51,022 bases of DNA from Cellulosimicrobium cellulans (GTDB lineage: Bacteria; Actinomycetota; Actinomycetes; Actinomycetales; Cellulomonadaceae), in NCBI RefSeq assembly GCF_001722485.1, contig NZ_LWGL01000005.1:1-51022 (forward strand), given 5' to 3'. This document shows, piece after piece, positions 16,641 to 25,016 of the stretch. The notes beneath the pieces are model-generated. The model saw nothing but the letters and a program-made list of their open reading frames with translations, did not search any database and was not told the DNA's origin. The position numbers and the translations under genes are program-made. Within the stretch, counting starts at the first letter, position 1. The number at the start of each line of letters is the position of its first letter.

Positions 16641-17654
16641 TCAGTACTCGCGCGTCGGCAGGGCCTCGATGGCCTGCTCCTGCGTGAAGGACTGGTCCTC
16701 GACGACGATGCGCTTCTCGACCTCCTCGCCGGCGACGACCTTCTTGATGACCTCGGCGAGGTCCGGGCCGAGCAGCGGGTTGCACTCGACGATGAAGTTG
16801 ATCTTGCCGTCGGCGAGCGCCTGCATGCCGTCCTTGACGGCGTCGACCGTGACGATCTTGATGTCCTCGCCCGGGACGAGGCCCGCGGCCTCGATCGCCT
16901 CGATGGCGCCCAGGCCCATGTCGTCGTTGTGCGCGTAGACGAGGTCGATGTCGTCGTGCGCCTGGAGGAAGCCCTCCATGACGGTCTTGCCCTCGGACCG
17001 CGTGAAGTTGCCGGTCTGGGAGTCGATGATCGTGACGTTCGGGTTGTCCGCCGTCGCGTCCTCGAAGCCCTTCTTGCGGTCGATGGCCGGGGCCGCACCG
17101 GTGGTGCCCTGCAGCTCGACGACGTTGATCGGCTCGGTGGCGAGGTTCTCGCTGACCCACTCGCCGGCCATCTCGCCCTCGAGGACGAAGTCGGAGCCGA
17201 TGAACGACTCGTACAGCGTCTCGTCCTCGGAGTCGACCGCGCGGTCCGTGAGGACGACGGGGATGCCGGCCTGCTTGGCCTCCTCGAGCACCGAGTCCCA
17301 GCCGGACTCGACCACCGGGGAGAACGCGATGACGTCCACGCCCTGGGCGATGTACGAGCGGATCGCCTGGATCTGGTTCTCCTGCTTCTGCTGCGCGTCG
17401 GAGAACTTCAGGTCGAAGCCGTTCTCCTCGGTGAGGGTGTCCTGGATGGACTTGGTGTTGGCCGCGCGCCAGCCGGACTCGGCCCCCACCTGCGAGAAGC
17501 CGACGGTGATCAGGTCGCCGCCACCGCCACCGCCCTCGCCGCCGGCGGTGTCGCCACCGCCGTCGCCGCCGCTGCTGCACGCCGCGAGTGCGAGCACCGC
17601 CGCGCCGGCGAGGACACCAGTCAGACGCGTGCGCGCCTTGGTCGTGCTGAACAT
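16641..17654 (-). CDS. Sugar-binding lipoprotein of the CUT2 importer, YtfQ-like
   Basis: 337 residues. ATG at 17654 is chosen over an upstream in-frame start because GGAGGAG lies 4 nt before it and a lipoprotein signal follows directly (VLALAAC-SSGG, cysteine near residue 23). After a Gly/Ser linker the mature part reads ITVGFSQVGAESGWRAANTK, the opening of periplasmic-binding-protein family 1/YtfQ (galactofuranose-binding) proteins, and ends with EQAIEALPTREY. Motifs such as NQIQAIRSYIAQGVDVIAFS fit the Peripla_BP_4 fold. It should capture released arabinose (or an arabinofuranose form) at the cell surface. First gene of its operon, downstream of a double LacI operator. Confidence 0.9.
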   Translation of the reverse strand: MFSTTKARTRLTGVLAGAAVLALAACSSGGDGGGDTAGGEGGGGGGDLITVGFSQVGAESGWRAANTKSIQDTLTEENGFDLKFSDAQQKQENQIQAIRSYIAQGVDVIAFSPVVESGWDSVLEEAKQAGIPVVLTDRAVDSEDETLYESFIGSDFVLEGEMAGEWVSENLATEPINVVELQGTTGAAPAIDRKKGFEDATADNPNVTIIDSQTGNFTRSEGKTVMEGFLQAHDDIDLVYAHNDDMGLGAIEAIEAAGLVPGEDIKIVTVDAVKDGMQALADGKINFIVECNPLLGPDLAEVIKKVVAGEEVEKRIVVEDQSFTQEQAIEALPTREY

Positions 17655-17876
17655 GCTCTCCTCCTTGAGATGCGGTGCCCGGCGCCGTGCCGGGTCCGGT
17701 AGACCCGACAGGCAGCGGTGCCTGTTGAGTCTTGTTGGTACGTGTTCAGATGTGTCATTGTCTAGCGTTGTCGGAGCCCCGAGTGCAAGCCCCGCACCGC
17801 TGCGACGCATAACTCTTCGGTAACTCCCGCCGCCGCTCACGCGACCCGGCCGGAGGACGTTCGCCGGCCGGGAGTG

Positions 17877-17890
17877 TGTGAGCGATCACA
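17877..17890. promoter_or_regulatory. LacI-family operator, downstream copy, importer promoter
   Basis: TGTGAGCGATCACA, 30 bp from the copy at 17907. It has one central difference from the araB site. Confidence 0.78.
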
Positions 17891-17906
17891 CCGACGTCCG
17901 TGTCGA

Positions 17907-17920
17907 TGTTAGCGCTCACA
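17907..17920. promoter_or_regulatory. LacI-family operator, upstream copy, importer promoter
   Basis: TGTTAGCGCTCACA, identical to the araB site. On the minus strand its edge supplies TAACAT, a plausible -10 hexamer (17911-17906). Confidence 0.8.
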
Positions 17921-17999
17921 CGACGTCGCGGGAAGAGTCCCGCGGTCACGGTCCGGTCACGACGTCGGCGTCGGCGTCGCGCGGACCGGGGGCGGTGCC

Positions 18000-18035
18000 G
18001 GGCGTGCCTCTCGCCGCGGGGCGAGAGGCACGCCC
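18000..18035 (-). terminator. Strong hairpin terminator after araA
   Basis: A perfect 16-bp stem (18000-18015 with 18020-18035) around a GCGG loop begins 7 bp past the araA stop. It ends the araBDA operon. Confidence 0.8.
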
Positions 18036-18042
18036 GTGCATG

Positions 18043-19551
18043 TCAGAGCCCCTGGGCCAGGCGGTAGTACACCTGGTTCCAGCGCACCTGGTCGCGGAAG
18101 CCGCGCCGCGTCGTCGACTCGTCGATGACCAGCAGCTCCGTGCCGGCGATCTCGGCGAAGACCTCGAACGCCTCGACGCCGGCCGCGGTCGACAGCACCG
18201 TGTGGTGCGCGCCGCCCGCCGTCAGCCACGCCTCCGCGGACGTCGCGAAGTCGGGGCGGGGCTCCCAGACGGCGCGCGCGACGGGCAGGTGCGGCAGCGG
18301 CGCGCTCGGCGGGACGACGTCCACGACGTTCGCCGTGAGGCGGAAGCGGTCGCGCATGTCCGCGAGGGACACGACGACGCCCACGCCGGGGTCCGCGTCG
18401 AACACCATGCGGACCGGGTCCTCCTTGCCGCCGATCCCGAGCGGGTGGATCTCGACGCGGGGCTTCGCCGTCGTCAGCGACGGGCAGATCTCGAGCATGT
18501 GCGCGCCGAGGATCTTCTCGCTGCCGGGCGTGAGGTCGTAGGTGTAGTCCTCCATGAGCGACGCGCCGCCGGGCAGGCCCTCGCCCATGACCTTCGCGGC
18601 GCGCACGAGCACGGCCGTCTTCCAGTCGCCCTCCGCGCCGAAGCCGTACCCCTTCGACATGAGCCGCTGCACGGCGATGCCGGGGAGCTGGCGCAGGTCG
18701 CCGAGGTCCTCGAAGTTCGTCGTGAACGCCTTGGCGCCGACCGACTCGAGGAACGTCTCGAGCGCGATCTCCTGGCGTGCCGCGTAGCGCAGCGACTCGT
18801 GACGGTCGCCGTCCTTGCGCAGCTCCGGCACGACGTCGTACAGGTCCTCGTACTCCGCGACGAGCGCGTCGACGTCCGCGTCCGAGACCGCCTCGACGGC
18901 CGCGACGAGGTCGTTGACGCCCCACGTGTTCACCGAGACGCCGAACCGCAGCTCCGCCTCGGTCTTGTCGCCCTCGGTCACGGCGACGTTGCGCATGTTG
19001 TCGCCGAAGCGCACGAGGCGCAGCTCGTGCGTGGCCGCCCAGCCCGCCGCGCCGCGCACCCACGCGCCGACGCGCGCCGTGACGGCCGGGTTGGACACGT
19101 GGCCCACGACGGTCGTGCGGGCGACCCCGAGGCGCGTCGCGACGTACGCGTACTCGCGGTCGCCGTGCGCGGCCTGGTTGAGGTTCATGAAGTCGAAGTC
19201 GATGGTGTCCCAGGGGAGCTCGACGTTCGCCTGCGTGTGCAGGTGCAGCAGCGGCTTGCGCAGCTGGTCCAGCCCGGCGATCCACATCTTGGCGGGGCTG
19301 AACGTGTGCATCCACGTGACGACGCCGAGCACGCGGTCGTCCGCGTTGGCGTCGAGCATCGCGCGACGGATCGACGCCGAGTCCTTGAGGACCGGCTTCC
19401 ACACGACGGTGGCGGGGACGTCGGCGGACGCGTCGAGGGCGCGCGCGACCTCCTGCGACTGCTCGGCGACCTGCCGCAGCGTCTCCTCGCCGTACAGGTC
19501 CTGGCTGCCGGTGAGGAACCAGATCTCGCGGTCCGCGTAGGGCTTGCTCAT
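18043..19551 (-). CDS. araA: L-arabinose isomerase
   Basis: 502 residues, close to the usual 500. Converts L-arabinose to L-ribulose, the first cytoplasmic step. The N-terminus [17 protein letters not shown] is the standard AraA opening. [26 protein letters not shown] and [13 protein letters not shown] are family blocks, and [13 protein letters not shown] carries a catalytic glutamate; EICPS and [15 protein letters not shown] include metal-binding residues. ATG at 19551 (MSKPYADRE) is taken as start; an in-frame ATG at 19563 is possible and neither has a clear ribosome site. It is the last gene of araB-araD-araA, 95 bp after araD, and ends in a strong terminator. Confidence 0.96.
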   Translation of the reverse strand: MSKPYADREIWFLTGSQDLYGEETLRQVAEQSQEVARALDASADVPATVVWKPVLKDSASIRRAMLDANADDRVLGVVTWMHTFSPAKMWIAGLDQLRKPLLHLHTQANVELPWDTIDFDFMNLNQAAHGDREYAYVATRLGVARTTVVGHVSNPAVTARVGAWVRGAAGWAATHELRLVRFGDNMRNVAVTEGDKTEAELRFGVSVNTWGVNDLVAAVEAVSDADVDALVAEYEDLYDVVPELRKDGDRHESLRYAARQEIALETFLESVGAKAFTTNFEDLGDLRQLPGIAVQRLMSKGYGFGAEGDWKTAVLVRAAKVMGEGLPGGASLMEDYTYDLTPGSEKILGAHMLEICPSLTTAKPRVEIHPLGIGGKEDPVRMVFDADPGVGVVVSLADMRDRFRLTANVVDVVPPSAPLPHLPVARAVWEPRPDFATSAEAWLTAGGAHHTVLSTAAGVEAFEVFAEIAGTELLVIDESTTRRGFRDQVRWNQVYYRLAQGL

Positions 19552-19646
19552 CTCAGTCCACATCTCTCGTGTCGGTGGCTGCGGCGGCCGCGTCGGTGCG
19601 GGCGCCGGGTGGTCGTGGCCGGGTGTCGCGGTGGCGGCGACCGGCG

Positions 19647-20393
19647 TCAGCGCGTGGCGGGCTGCTGGCCGTAGACGTTCTGGTAGCGGGCGTACAGCGA
19701 GTCGACGTCGGACTGCGCGATGCGCGTCGGCTCGCCGAGCTGGCGGCTGACGTGCACGGTGCGGGCGACCTCCTCGCACATGACCGCGGCCTTGACCGCC
19801 GCTCGGGCGTCCTTGCCGATCGTGAACGGCCCGTGGTTGCGCATGAGCACCGCCGGGCTGCGCGACTCGCGCAGCGTCTCGACGATGCCGCGGCCGATCG
19901 AGTCGTCGCCGATGAGGGCGAACGGGCCGACGGGGATGTCGCCGCCGAACTCGTCGGCCATCATCGTCAGGACGCACGGCACGGCCTCGCCGCGGGCGGC
20001 CCAGGCCGTCGCGTACGTCGAGTGCGTGTGCACCACCCCGCCCACCTCGGGCATGTGCCGGTACACGTACGCGTGGGCCGCCGTGTCGGACGACGGGGAG
20101 CGGTCGCCCTCGACGAGGTTGCCGTCGAGGTCGCACACGACCATCGCCTCGGGCGTGATGTCGTCGTAGGACACGCCCGACGGCTTGATGACGAGCAGGT
20201 CCTGGCTCCCGTCCTCGGCAGCGGCGCGCACGCGCTCGGAGACGTTGCCCGCCGTCCACACGACGAGCTCCCAGCGGGGCAGCTCGGCGTGCAGCGCGGC
20301 GACGCGCTCCTTGGCCGCGTCGACGGCGGCGCGGAGCTCGGCCGGCACGCCGGCGAGCGGGGTGGCGGATCCGGTCGGGGTCGAGGTGGTCAT
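19647..20393 (-). CDS. araD: L-ribulose-5-phosphate 4-epimerase
   Basis: 248 residues. Epimerises L-ribulose-5-phosphate to D-xylulose-5-phosphate, feeding the pentose phosphate pathway. Family motifs in order: [31 protein letters not shown], and [16 protein letters not shown] with the zinc-binding His pair; [11 protein letters not shown] supplies the third histidine. ATG at 20393 has AAGGAG 10 nt upstream. It sits between araB and araA, 40 bp after araB. Confidence 0.95.
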   Translation of the reverse strand: MTTSTPTGSATPLAGVPAELRAAVDAAKERVAALHAELPRWELVVWTAGNVSERVRAAAEDGSQDLLVIKPSGVSYDDITPEAMVVCDLDGNLVEGDRSPSSDTAAHAYVYRHMPEVGGVVHTHSTYATAWAARGEAVPCVLTMMADEFGGDIPVGPFALIGDDSIGRGIVETLRESRSPAVLMRNHGPFTIGKDARAAVKAAVMCEEVARTVHVSRQLGEPTRIAQSDVDSLYARYQNVYGQQPATR

Positions 20394-20433
20394 GCTGCGT
20401 GTCTCCTTCGTCGGGGTGAGAGCGCGCGTCGGG

Positions 20434-22071
20434 TCAGAGCGCGGCGGTCGCGGCCCGCTCGACGGCGAGCCCGGCGTCGTAGCGCTCGAGGTAGGTGGCG
20501 AAGCCGGCGACGTCGGCCGCGTCGGGCTCGACGGTGTCGAGCTCCGCCGTGGCGAACACGTGCTCGCGCAGGTACGCGCCGAGGTCGGCGGGACCGCGCG
20601 CGTCGCCGTCCCCCTTCCCCGCGTCCAGGCGGTCGCGCAGGTACGCGGCGAGCACGGCGATGCCCCACGCGCCGCCCTCGCCGGCCGTGCGGCCCACGGT
20701 CACGGGCGCGTCGATCGCGGCCGCGAGCAGGCGCTGGGCGACGCCCGCGGTGCGGAACATCCCGCCGTGCGCGAACATCGCGTCGACCGCGACGCCCTCC
20801 CGCGCGAGGACGCGCATCCCGAGGGCGAGCGTGCCGAACGCGCCGTAGACCTGCGTGCGCGCGAAGTTCGCGAGGGTCAGGCGGCTGTCCGGGGTGCGCA
20901 CGACGAGCGGGCGCCCCTCCTCGAGGCCGGTGATCGGCTCGCCGGCGAGGTAGTTGTAGGCGAGCAGCCCGCCGCCGTCGGGGTCGCCGTCGAGCGCCGC
21001 GCGGAAGAACGCGCCGAACACGTCGTCGGGCGTCGCCGTGCTGCCGAGCGCGGTGGCGAGCTCGCCGAGCATCGAGGCCCACGCGCTGAGCTCGCTCGCG
21101 CCGTTGTTGCAGTGGACCATCGCGACGAGGTCGCCCGCGGGCGTCGTCACGACGTCGATCTCGTGGTGCACGCTCGTGAGCGGGCGCTCGAGCACGACCA
21201 TCGCGAAGATGCTCGTGCCGGCGCTGACGTTGCCGGTGCGGGGCGTGACGGACGCGGTCGCGACCATGCCGGTCCCGGCGTCGCCCTCCGGCGGGCACAG
21301 CGGCACGCCGGCCTGCAGCGTGCCCGTCGGGTCGAGCCACGCGGCGCCCTCGGGCGTGAGGGTGCCGGCCTCCTCCCCCGCGACGAGCACCTCGGGCAGC
21401 AGCTCCTCGAGCTTCGGCAGCGCGCGGCGGGTCGCGACGCGCTCGTCGAACAGCTCGAGCATGCGCCGGTCGTAGCCGCGCGTGGCCGGGTCGACGGGGA
21501 ACATGCCCGAGGCGTCGCCGACGCCGAGCACGTGACGGCCCGTGAGCCGGCGGTGGACGTACCCGGCGAGCGTCGTCAGGGACGCGACGTCGCCGACGTG
21601 CGGCTCGTCGTCGAGGACCGCCTGGTACCAGTGGGCCACGGACCAGCGCAGCGGCACGTTGTGACCGAGCAGCTCGGTGAGCTCGGCGGCGGCCGGCCCG
21701 GTCGACGTGTTGCGCCACGTGCGGAACGGCACGAGGAGCCCGCCGCTCGCGTCGAACGCGAGGTAGCCGTGCATCATGGCCGACACGCCGAGCGCCCCGA
21801 AGGTCGTCGGGCGCACGCCGTAGCGCCGCTCGACGTCGGCGACGAGGTCGGCGTAGCACTCGCGCAGCCCGGTCTCGACCGCGTCGAGCGAGTAGGTCCA
21901 CGTGCGGTCGGCGTACTCGTTCTCCCAGGCGTGGCTGCCGCTCGCGAGCGGCGTCCCGTCCGGTCCGACGAGGCAAGCCTTGATCCGGGTGGACCCGAGC
22001 TCGATGCCGAGCGCCGTCGTCCCCGCGGTGACCGCTTCCCTGATCGCCGTCACGTCGTCCTGCTGCACCAT
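20434..22071 (-). CDS. araB: FGGY-family L-ribulokinase
   Basis: 545 residues, a two-domain FGGY kinase. The phosphate-1 motif is GIELGSTRIKACLV, with Glu where classical AraB and xylulokinases have Asp; this variant occurs in a distinct FGGY subgroup. Other blocks: ALGVSAMMHGYL, TGNVSAGTSIFAMV and AHGGMFRTAGVAQR, with GRTAGEGGAWGIAVLA near the C-terminus. First in the araBDA operon, so phosphorylation of L-ribulose is the natural role, but by sequence it may be a non-orthologous ribulokinase rather than an E. coli-type AraB. ATG at 22071 follows GAGGAGAG. Promoter and operator lie immediately upstream. Confidence 0.85.
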   Translation of the reverse strand: MVQQDDVTAIREAVTAGTTALGIELGSTRIKACLVGPDGTPLASGSHAWENEYADRTWTYSLDAVETGLRECYADLVADVERRYGVRPTTFGALGVSAMMHGYLAFDASGGLLVPFRTWRNTSTGPAAAELTELLGHNVPLRWSVAHWYQAVLDDEPHVGDVASLTTLAGYVHRRLTGRHVLGVGDASGMFPVDPATRGYDRRMLELFDERVATRRALPKLEELLPEVLVAGEEAGTLTPEGAAWLDPTGTLQAGVPLCPPEGDAGTGMVATASVTPRTGNVSAGTSIFAMVVLERPLTSVHHEIDVVTTPAGDLVAMVHCNNGASELSAWASMLGELATALGSTATPDDVFGAFFRAALDGDPDGGGLLAYNYLAGEPITGLEEGRPLVVRTPDSRLTLANFARTQVYGAFGTLALGMRVLAREGVAVDAMFAHGGMFRTAGVAQRLLAAAIDAPVTVGRTAGEGGAWGIAVLAAYLRDRLDAGKGDGDARGPADLGAYLREHVFATAELDTVEPDAADVAGFATYLERYDAGLAVERAATAAL

Positions 22072-22116
22072 CGCCGTCTCTCCTCGCCGCGTCGTCGCGT
22101 CAAACGTCTCCTGCCG

Positions 22117-22145
22117 ATGTTAGCGCTCACACGCCGTGCGGCCAA
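22117..22145 (-). promoter_or_regulatory. araBDA promoter (TTGGCC, 17 bp, TAACAT)
   Basis: On the minus strand the -35 TTGGCC is at 22145-22140 and the -10 TAACAT at 22122-22117, 17 bp apart. The -10 lies inside the operator, so the repressor would cover it. Transcription would start about 40 bp before the araB ATG. Confidence 0.65.
22118..22131. promoter_or_regulatory. LacI-family operator of araBDA
   Basis: TGTTAGCGCTCACA, a single copy overlapping the -10 region of the araB promoter. It lies between araB and the LacI regulator gene. Confidence 0.82.
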
Positions 22146-22178
22146 CCATGCTCGTCGGCCCGGGCGCGGGGTCCGCGG

Positions 22179-23255
22179 TCAGCGCGACGGGCTCGTCGTG
22201 CTCTCGCGCACCACGAGCTCGGGCGGGATGGACACGGGACGCACCGTCGCCCCGGCGAACGCGTCGAGCATGAGCGCGAGCGCGCGCCGCCCGAGCGCCC
22301 CGAACGGCTGGCGCACCGTCGTGAGCGGGGGGATGAAGTGCCCCGCGCCGGCGATGTCGTCGAAGCCCACGACCGACACGTCGTCCGGCACGCGCACCCC
22401 CGACTCCCAGAAGGCGCGCAGCAGGCCGAGGGCGAGCTGGTCGTTGCCGGCGAAGACCGCCGTCGGGCCCTCGCCCGCCCGCACCGCGCCGGCGAGCTCG
22501 CGGCCCACGGCGTAGCCGCGGTCCGACGACCAGTCGCCGGGGACCGGCTCGGGCACGGGCGCGCCGGCGTCCTCGAGCGCCGAGCGCCACCCGGTCTCGC
22601 GCTCGCGCGCGTCGAACCAGTCGAGCGGGCCGGACAGGTGCCAGACGGTGCGGTGCCCGAGACCGAGGAGGTGCTCCGCGGCGAGCCGCGCACCGAGCCG
22701 CTGGTCGACGGCGATCGGCAGGATGCTGCCCGCGCCGACGGCGTCGGGCGGCGCGTCCTCGGCGACACCCGGGCGGTCGCGCGCGGCGATCATGATGACG
22801 GGCACGGGGGCGCGGAAGGAGTCGACCGCGGCGGCGACGTCCTCCTGCGGCGCGATGACGACGATGCCCTCGACGCCCTGGTCCATGAAGTGCTCGAGCA
22901 CGCGGTGCATGGTCGCGGCGTCGTAGCGGCGGATCGTCGCGACGCTCACGAAGTAGCCCTGCTCGCGCGCAGCCTCCTCCACGGCGATGAGGGTCGACGT
23001 CGGGCCGTAGAGCGCCGACCCCGTCGTCACGACCCCGACCGTCGCCGAGCGCATCGTCACGAGCGCGCGGGCGGCGCTGTTGCGCCGGTACCCCAGCGTC
23101 GCGATCGCGTCGAGCACACGGTCGCGCGTCTCCGGCCGCACGCTCGGGTGGTCGTTGAGCACGCGCGAGACCGTCTGGTGCGACACGCCGGCGAGCCGTG
23201 CGACGTCGGCCATCGCCGGCGGGCGCGTGCGGGGCGACGGCCCGGTCGTGGTCAT
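22179..23255 (-). CDS. LacI-family regulator, probable arabinose repressor
   Basis: 358 residues. ATG at 23255 overlaps the proC stop as ATGA. N-terminal helix-turn-helix about 15-60: MADVARLAGVSHQTVSRVLN, followed by the hinge-helix region NSAARALVTMRS. The rest is a periplasmic-binding-protein-like effector domain (VGVVTTGSALYGPTST, FAGNDQLALGLLRAF, VVGFDDIAGAGHFIPPLTTV). It directly precedes araBDA, whose operator is the best match to a motif repeated at six sites upstream of arabinan and arabinose genes. It is therefore the obvious candidate to bind TGTKARCGYTCACA and release it on arabinose. Effector and sites are inferred. Confidence 0.92.
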   Translation of the reverse strand: MTTTGPSPRTRPPAMADVARLAGVSHQTVSRVLNDHPSVRPETRDRVLDAIATLGYRRNSAARALVTMRSATVGVVTTGSALYGPTSTLIAVEEAAREQGYFVSVATIRRYDAATMHRVLEHFMDQGVEGIVVIAPQEDVAAAVDSFRAPVPVIMIAARDRPGVAEDAPPDAVGAGSILPIAVDQRLGARLAAEHLLGLGHRTVWHLSGPLDWFDARERETGWRSALEDAGAPVPEPVPGDWSSDRGYAVGRELAGAVRAGEGPTAVFAGNDQLALGLLRAFWESGVRVPDDVSVVGFDDIAGAGHFIPPLTTVRQPFGALGRRALALMLDAFAGATVRPVSIPPELVVRESTTSPSR

Positions 23256-24094
23256 CCCGCGGTCCCCCCGCCCAGGGTCCGCGCGAGCTCGGCCGAGCGG
23301 TCGCGCGCGGCCTCGAGGGCGTCGAGGAACGCGGCGCGCACGCCGCCCGCGTCGAGCCGGCGCAGCGCCGCGACCGTCGTCCCGCCGGGCGACGACACGC
23401 GCTCGCGCAGGATCGCCGGGTGCTCGCCGGTCTCGGCGAGCATGGTCGCCGCGCCGCGCACCGTCGCGGTCGCGAGCTCGAGCGCCGTCGCGCGCGTCAG
23501 GCCGAGCAGCACGCCGGCCTCCGCGAGCGCGTCCACGACGTAGAAGACGTACGCCGGCCCCGAGCCCGACAGCGCGCCCACGGCGTCCTGGTCCTTCTCC
23601 GCGACGCGGACCACGAGACCGGTGGAGGCGAGCAGCCGCTCGACGAGCGCGAGGTGCTCGTCCGTCGCGGCCGCGCCGCCGCTCAGCGCGCTCACGCCCG
23701 CGCCCACGACCGACGGCGTGTTCGGCATGACGCGCACCACGGGCGTCCCCGCGGGCAGCCGCTCCTCGTAGAACGCCGTGGGCAGCCCGACGACGACGCT
23801 CACCACGACCGTCCCGACGCCGACCGCGTCGCGCACCTCGGCGAGGAGCGCGTCGACGTCCTTCGGCTTGACCGCGACGACGACCACGCCCGCGCCCCGG
23901 ACGGCCGCGACGTTGTCCTCGGTGACCTCGACCCCGTGCCGGTCGACGAGCTCGTCGCGACGCGCGGCGCGGCGGACCGTCGCCACGACGTCGCCGGGGT
24001 CCCACCCGCCGGCGAGAGCGCCGGCCAGGACGGTCTCGCCCATGACCCCCGCGCCGAGGACGGCGAGGCGTGGACGGTGCGGGGTGTCGGTCAT
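23252..24094 (-). CDS. proC: Pyrroline-5-carboxylate reductase
   Basis: 280 residues, normal for the family. Last step of proline synthesis, reducing pyrroline-5-carboxylate with NAD(P)H. Rossmann motif VLGAGVMGETVLAG near residue 12, VKPKDVDALL, VRVMPNTPSVVGAG, and the C-terminal signature ALSGSGPAYVFYVVDAL, followed by SPGGTTVAAL. ATG at 24094 has GGAG 10 nt upstream. It overlaps the LacI gene by 4 nt, an odd partner for a housekeeping gene; the pairing may simply reflect insertion of the arabinose locus next to proC. Confidence 0.95.
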   Translation of the reverse strand: MTDTPHRPRLAVLGAGVMGETVLAGALAGGWDPGDVVATVRRAARRDELVDRHGVEVTEDNVAAVRGAGVVVVAVKPKDVDALLAEVRDAVGVGTVVVSVVVGLPTAFYEERLPAGTPVVRVMPNTPSVVGAGVSALSGGAAATDEHLALVERLLASTGLVVRVAEKDQDAVGALSGSGPAYVFYVVDALAEAGVLLGLTRATALELATATVRGAATMLAETGEHPAILRERVSSPGGTTVAALRRLDAGGVRAAFLDALEAARDRSAELARTLGGGTAG

Positions 24095-24181
24095 GCGTGG
24101 TCAGCTCCGATCAGCGGTGGACAGGGCATTCTTGCGCAGATGCCGTCCCCGCGGAACGCGGCGCGTCGTCGCACGGGGTCG

Positions 24182-24865
24182 TCACATGGGGTACGCGGCG
24201 TAGACGTCCTCGACGACGTCGGCGGGGCCCGTCGCCTGCAGGACCGCGGTGCTGTTGCGCCACGTGACCGTGGCCGCGCCGCCCTCGCCCGGGACGACGA
24301 CCACGGTCCCGACGGTCTCGCCGTCGACGGTCACGTCCTCCTGCGTGGACGGCTCGGCACCGCCCAGCAGGGCGGCCGCGGCGTTCTCCGCCTCCTCCGG
24401 CGTGGGCCACTGGCCGGCGACCACGGTGACCGTCGTGGCGTCCGGGCCCTCGCCGTCGGCGTACACGAGCTCGTACGCCTCGAGCGCGCCGGACTCCGTC
24501 CACGCGTCGGTCGCGGCGTCGCTGCGCAGCGCGAGGTCGAGGACGGTCGCGGGCAGCGCCTGGGCGAACGGGGTGCTCGCCGTGCGCTCGACCGGCTCGA
24601 GCGTCGGCGTCGCAGGGTCCCCGGTGACGGTCACGGTCGGCGCGGGCTCGACCTCCCCGCCCGACCGCGCGAAGCCGGGCCAGACGAACGCGAGCAGCAC
24701 GACCACGAGCGCCACGACGAGCACGAGGCCGAGCGCCGCGACGAGGCGGCGGCGCCGGTAGACGGACGTCGGGACGGGTCGGGTGTGCCGACGGTCGCTC
24801 GCCCCCACCGCGTCCCGCGGCCGGACGGGACCCTGGGGGGTGCGGCTGCTCGTCGGCTCGCCCAT
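24182..24865 (-). CDS. Conserved single-pass membrane protein of unknown function
   Basis: 227 residues. ATG at 24865 has a near-perfect GGAGGAG 5 nt upstream. A 40-residue charged N-terminus is followed by one strong hydrophobic helix (about 43-66, LGLVLVVALVVVLLAFVWPG), then a 150-residue extracytoplasmic domain containing VTVVAGQWPTPEEAENAA and ending VYAAYPM. The helix position suggests a type II anchor. No enzyme motif is seen. Lies 87 bp upstream of proC on the same strand and divergent from radA. Confidence 0.75.
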   Translation of the reverse strand: MGEPTSSRTPQGPVRPRDAVGASDRRHTRPVPTSVYRRRRLVAALGLVLVVALVVVLLAFVWPGFARSGGEVEPAPTVTVTGDPATPTLEPVERTASTPFAQALPATVLDLALRSDAATDAWTESGALEAYELVYADGEGPDATTVTVVAGQWPTPEEAENAAAALLGGAEPSTQEDVTVDGETVGTVVVVPGEGGAATVTWRNSTAVLQATGPADVVEDVYAAYPM

Positions 24866-25003
24866 CGGTGCTCCTCCTTCGACGGGCGCCAGCCTAGGGC
24901 TCGCGGTGCCTCGCGACCGGCATCTCGCGGCGCGCCTCGCCGGTCGGGTGGACCCGGGGACCGGAGCCCGTCGAGGGCGGACGGCCGTGTCGGGGGCCGT
25001 GGC

Positions 25004-25016
25004 TAGCGTGGGGGCG
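25004..25016 (+). promoter_or_regulatory. -10 element for a probably leaderless radA mRNA
   Basis: TAGCGT at 25004-25009 ends exactly 6 nt before the GTG start, and no ribosome site is present. Transcription would begin at the start codon. The same geometry is seen at disA and dcd. Confidence 0.5.

Larger units (their letters stand above)
17655..18042. promoter_or_regulatory. 388-bp intergenic region: importer promoter and operators plus araA terminator
   Basis: No gene is seen here. It holds the araA terminator (18000-18035), two LacI operators (17877-17890, 17907-17920) and two possible promoters for the binding-protein gene on the minus strand: TTCCCG-17-TAACAT (17934-17906), overlapping the upstream operator, and TTGCAC-18-TAGACA (17788-17759). 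The second would leave a leader of about 100 nt and lies beyond the operators. Confidence 0.55.

Noticed and set aside
17655-17840. Longer N-terminus (62 extra residues) for the YtfQ-like binding protein
   Set aside because: It would bury the lipoprotein signal peptide inside the protein and ignores the strong ribosome site before ATG 17654.
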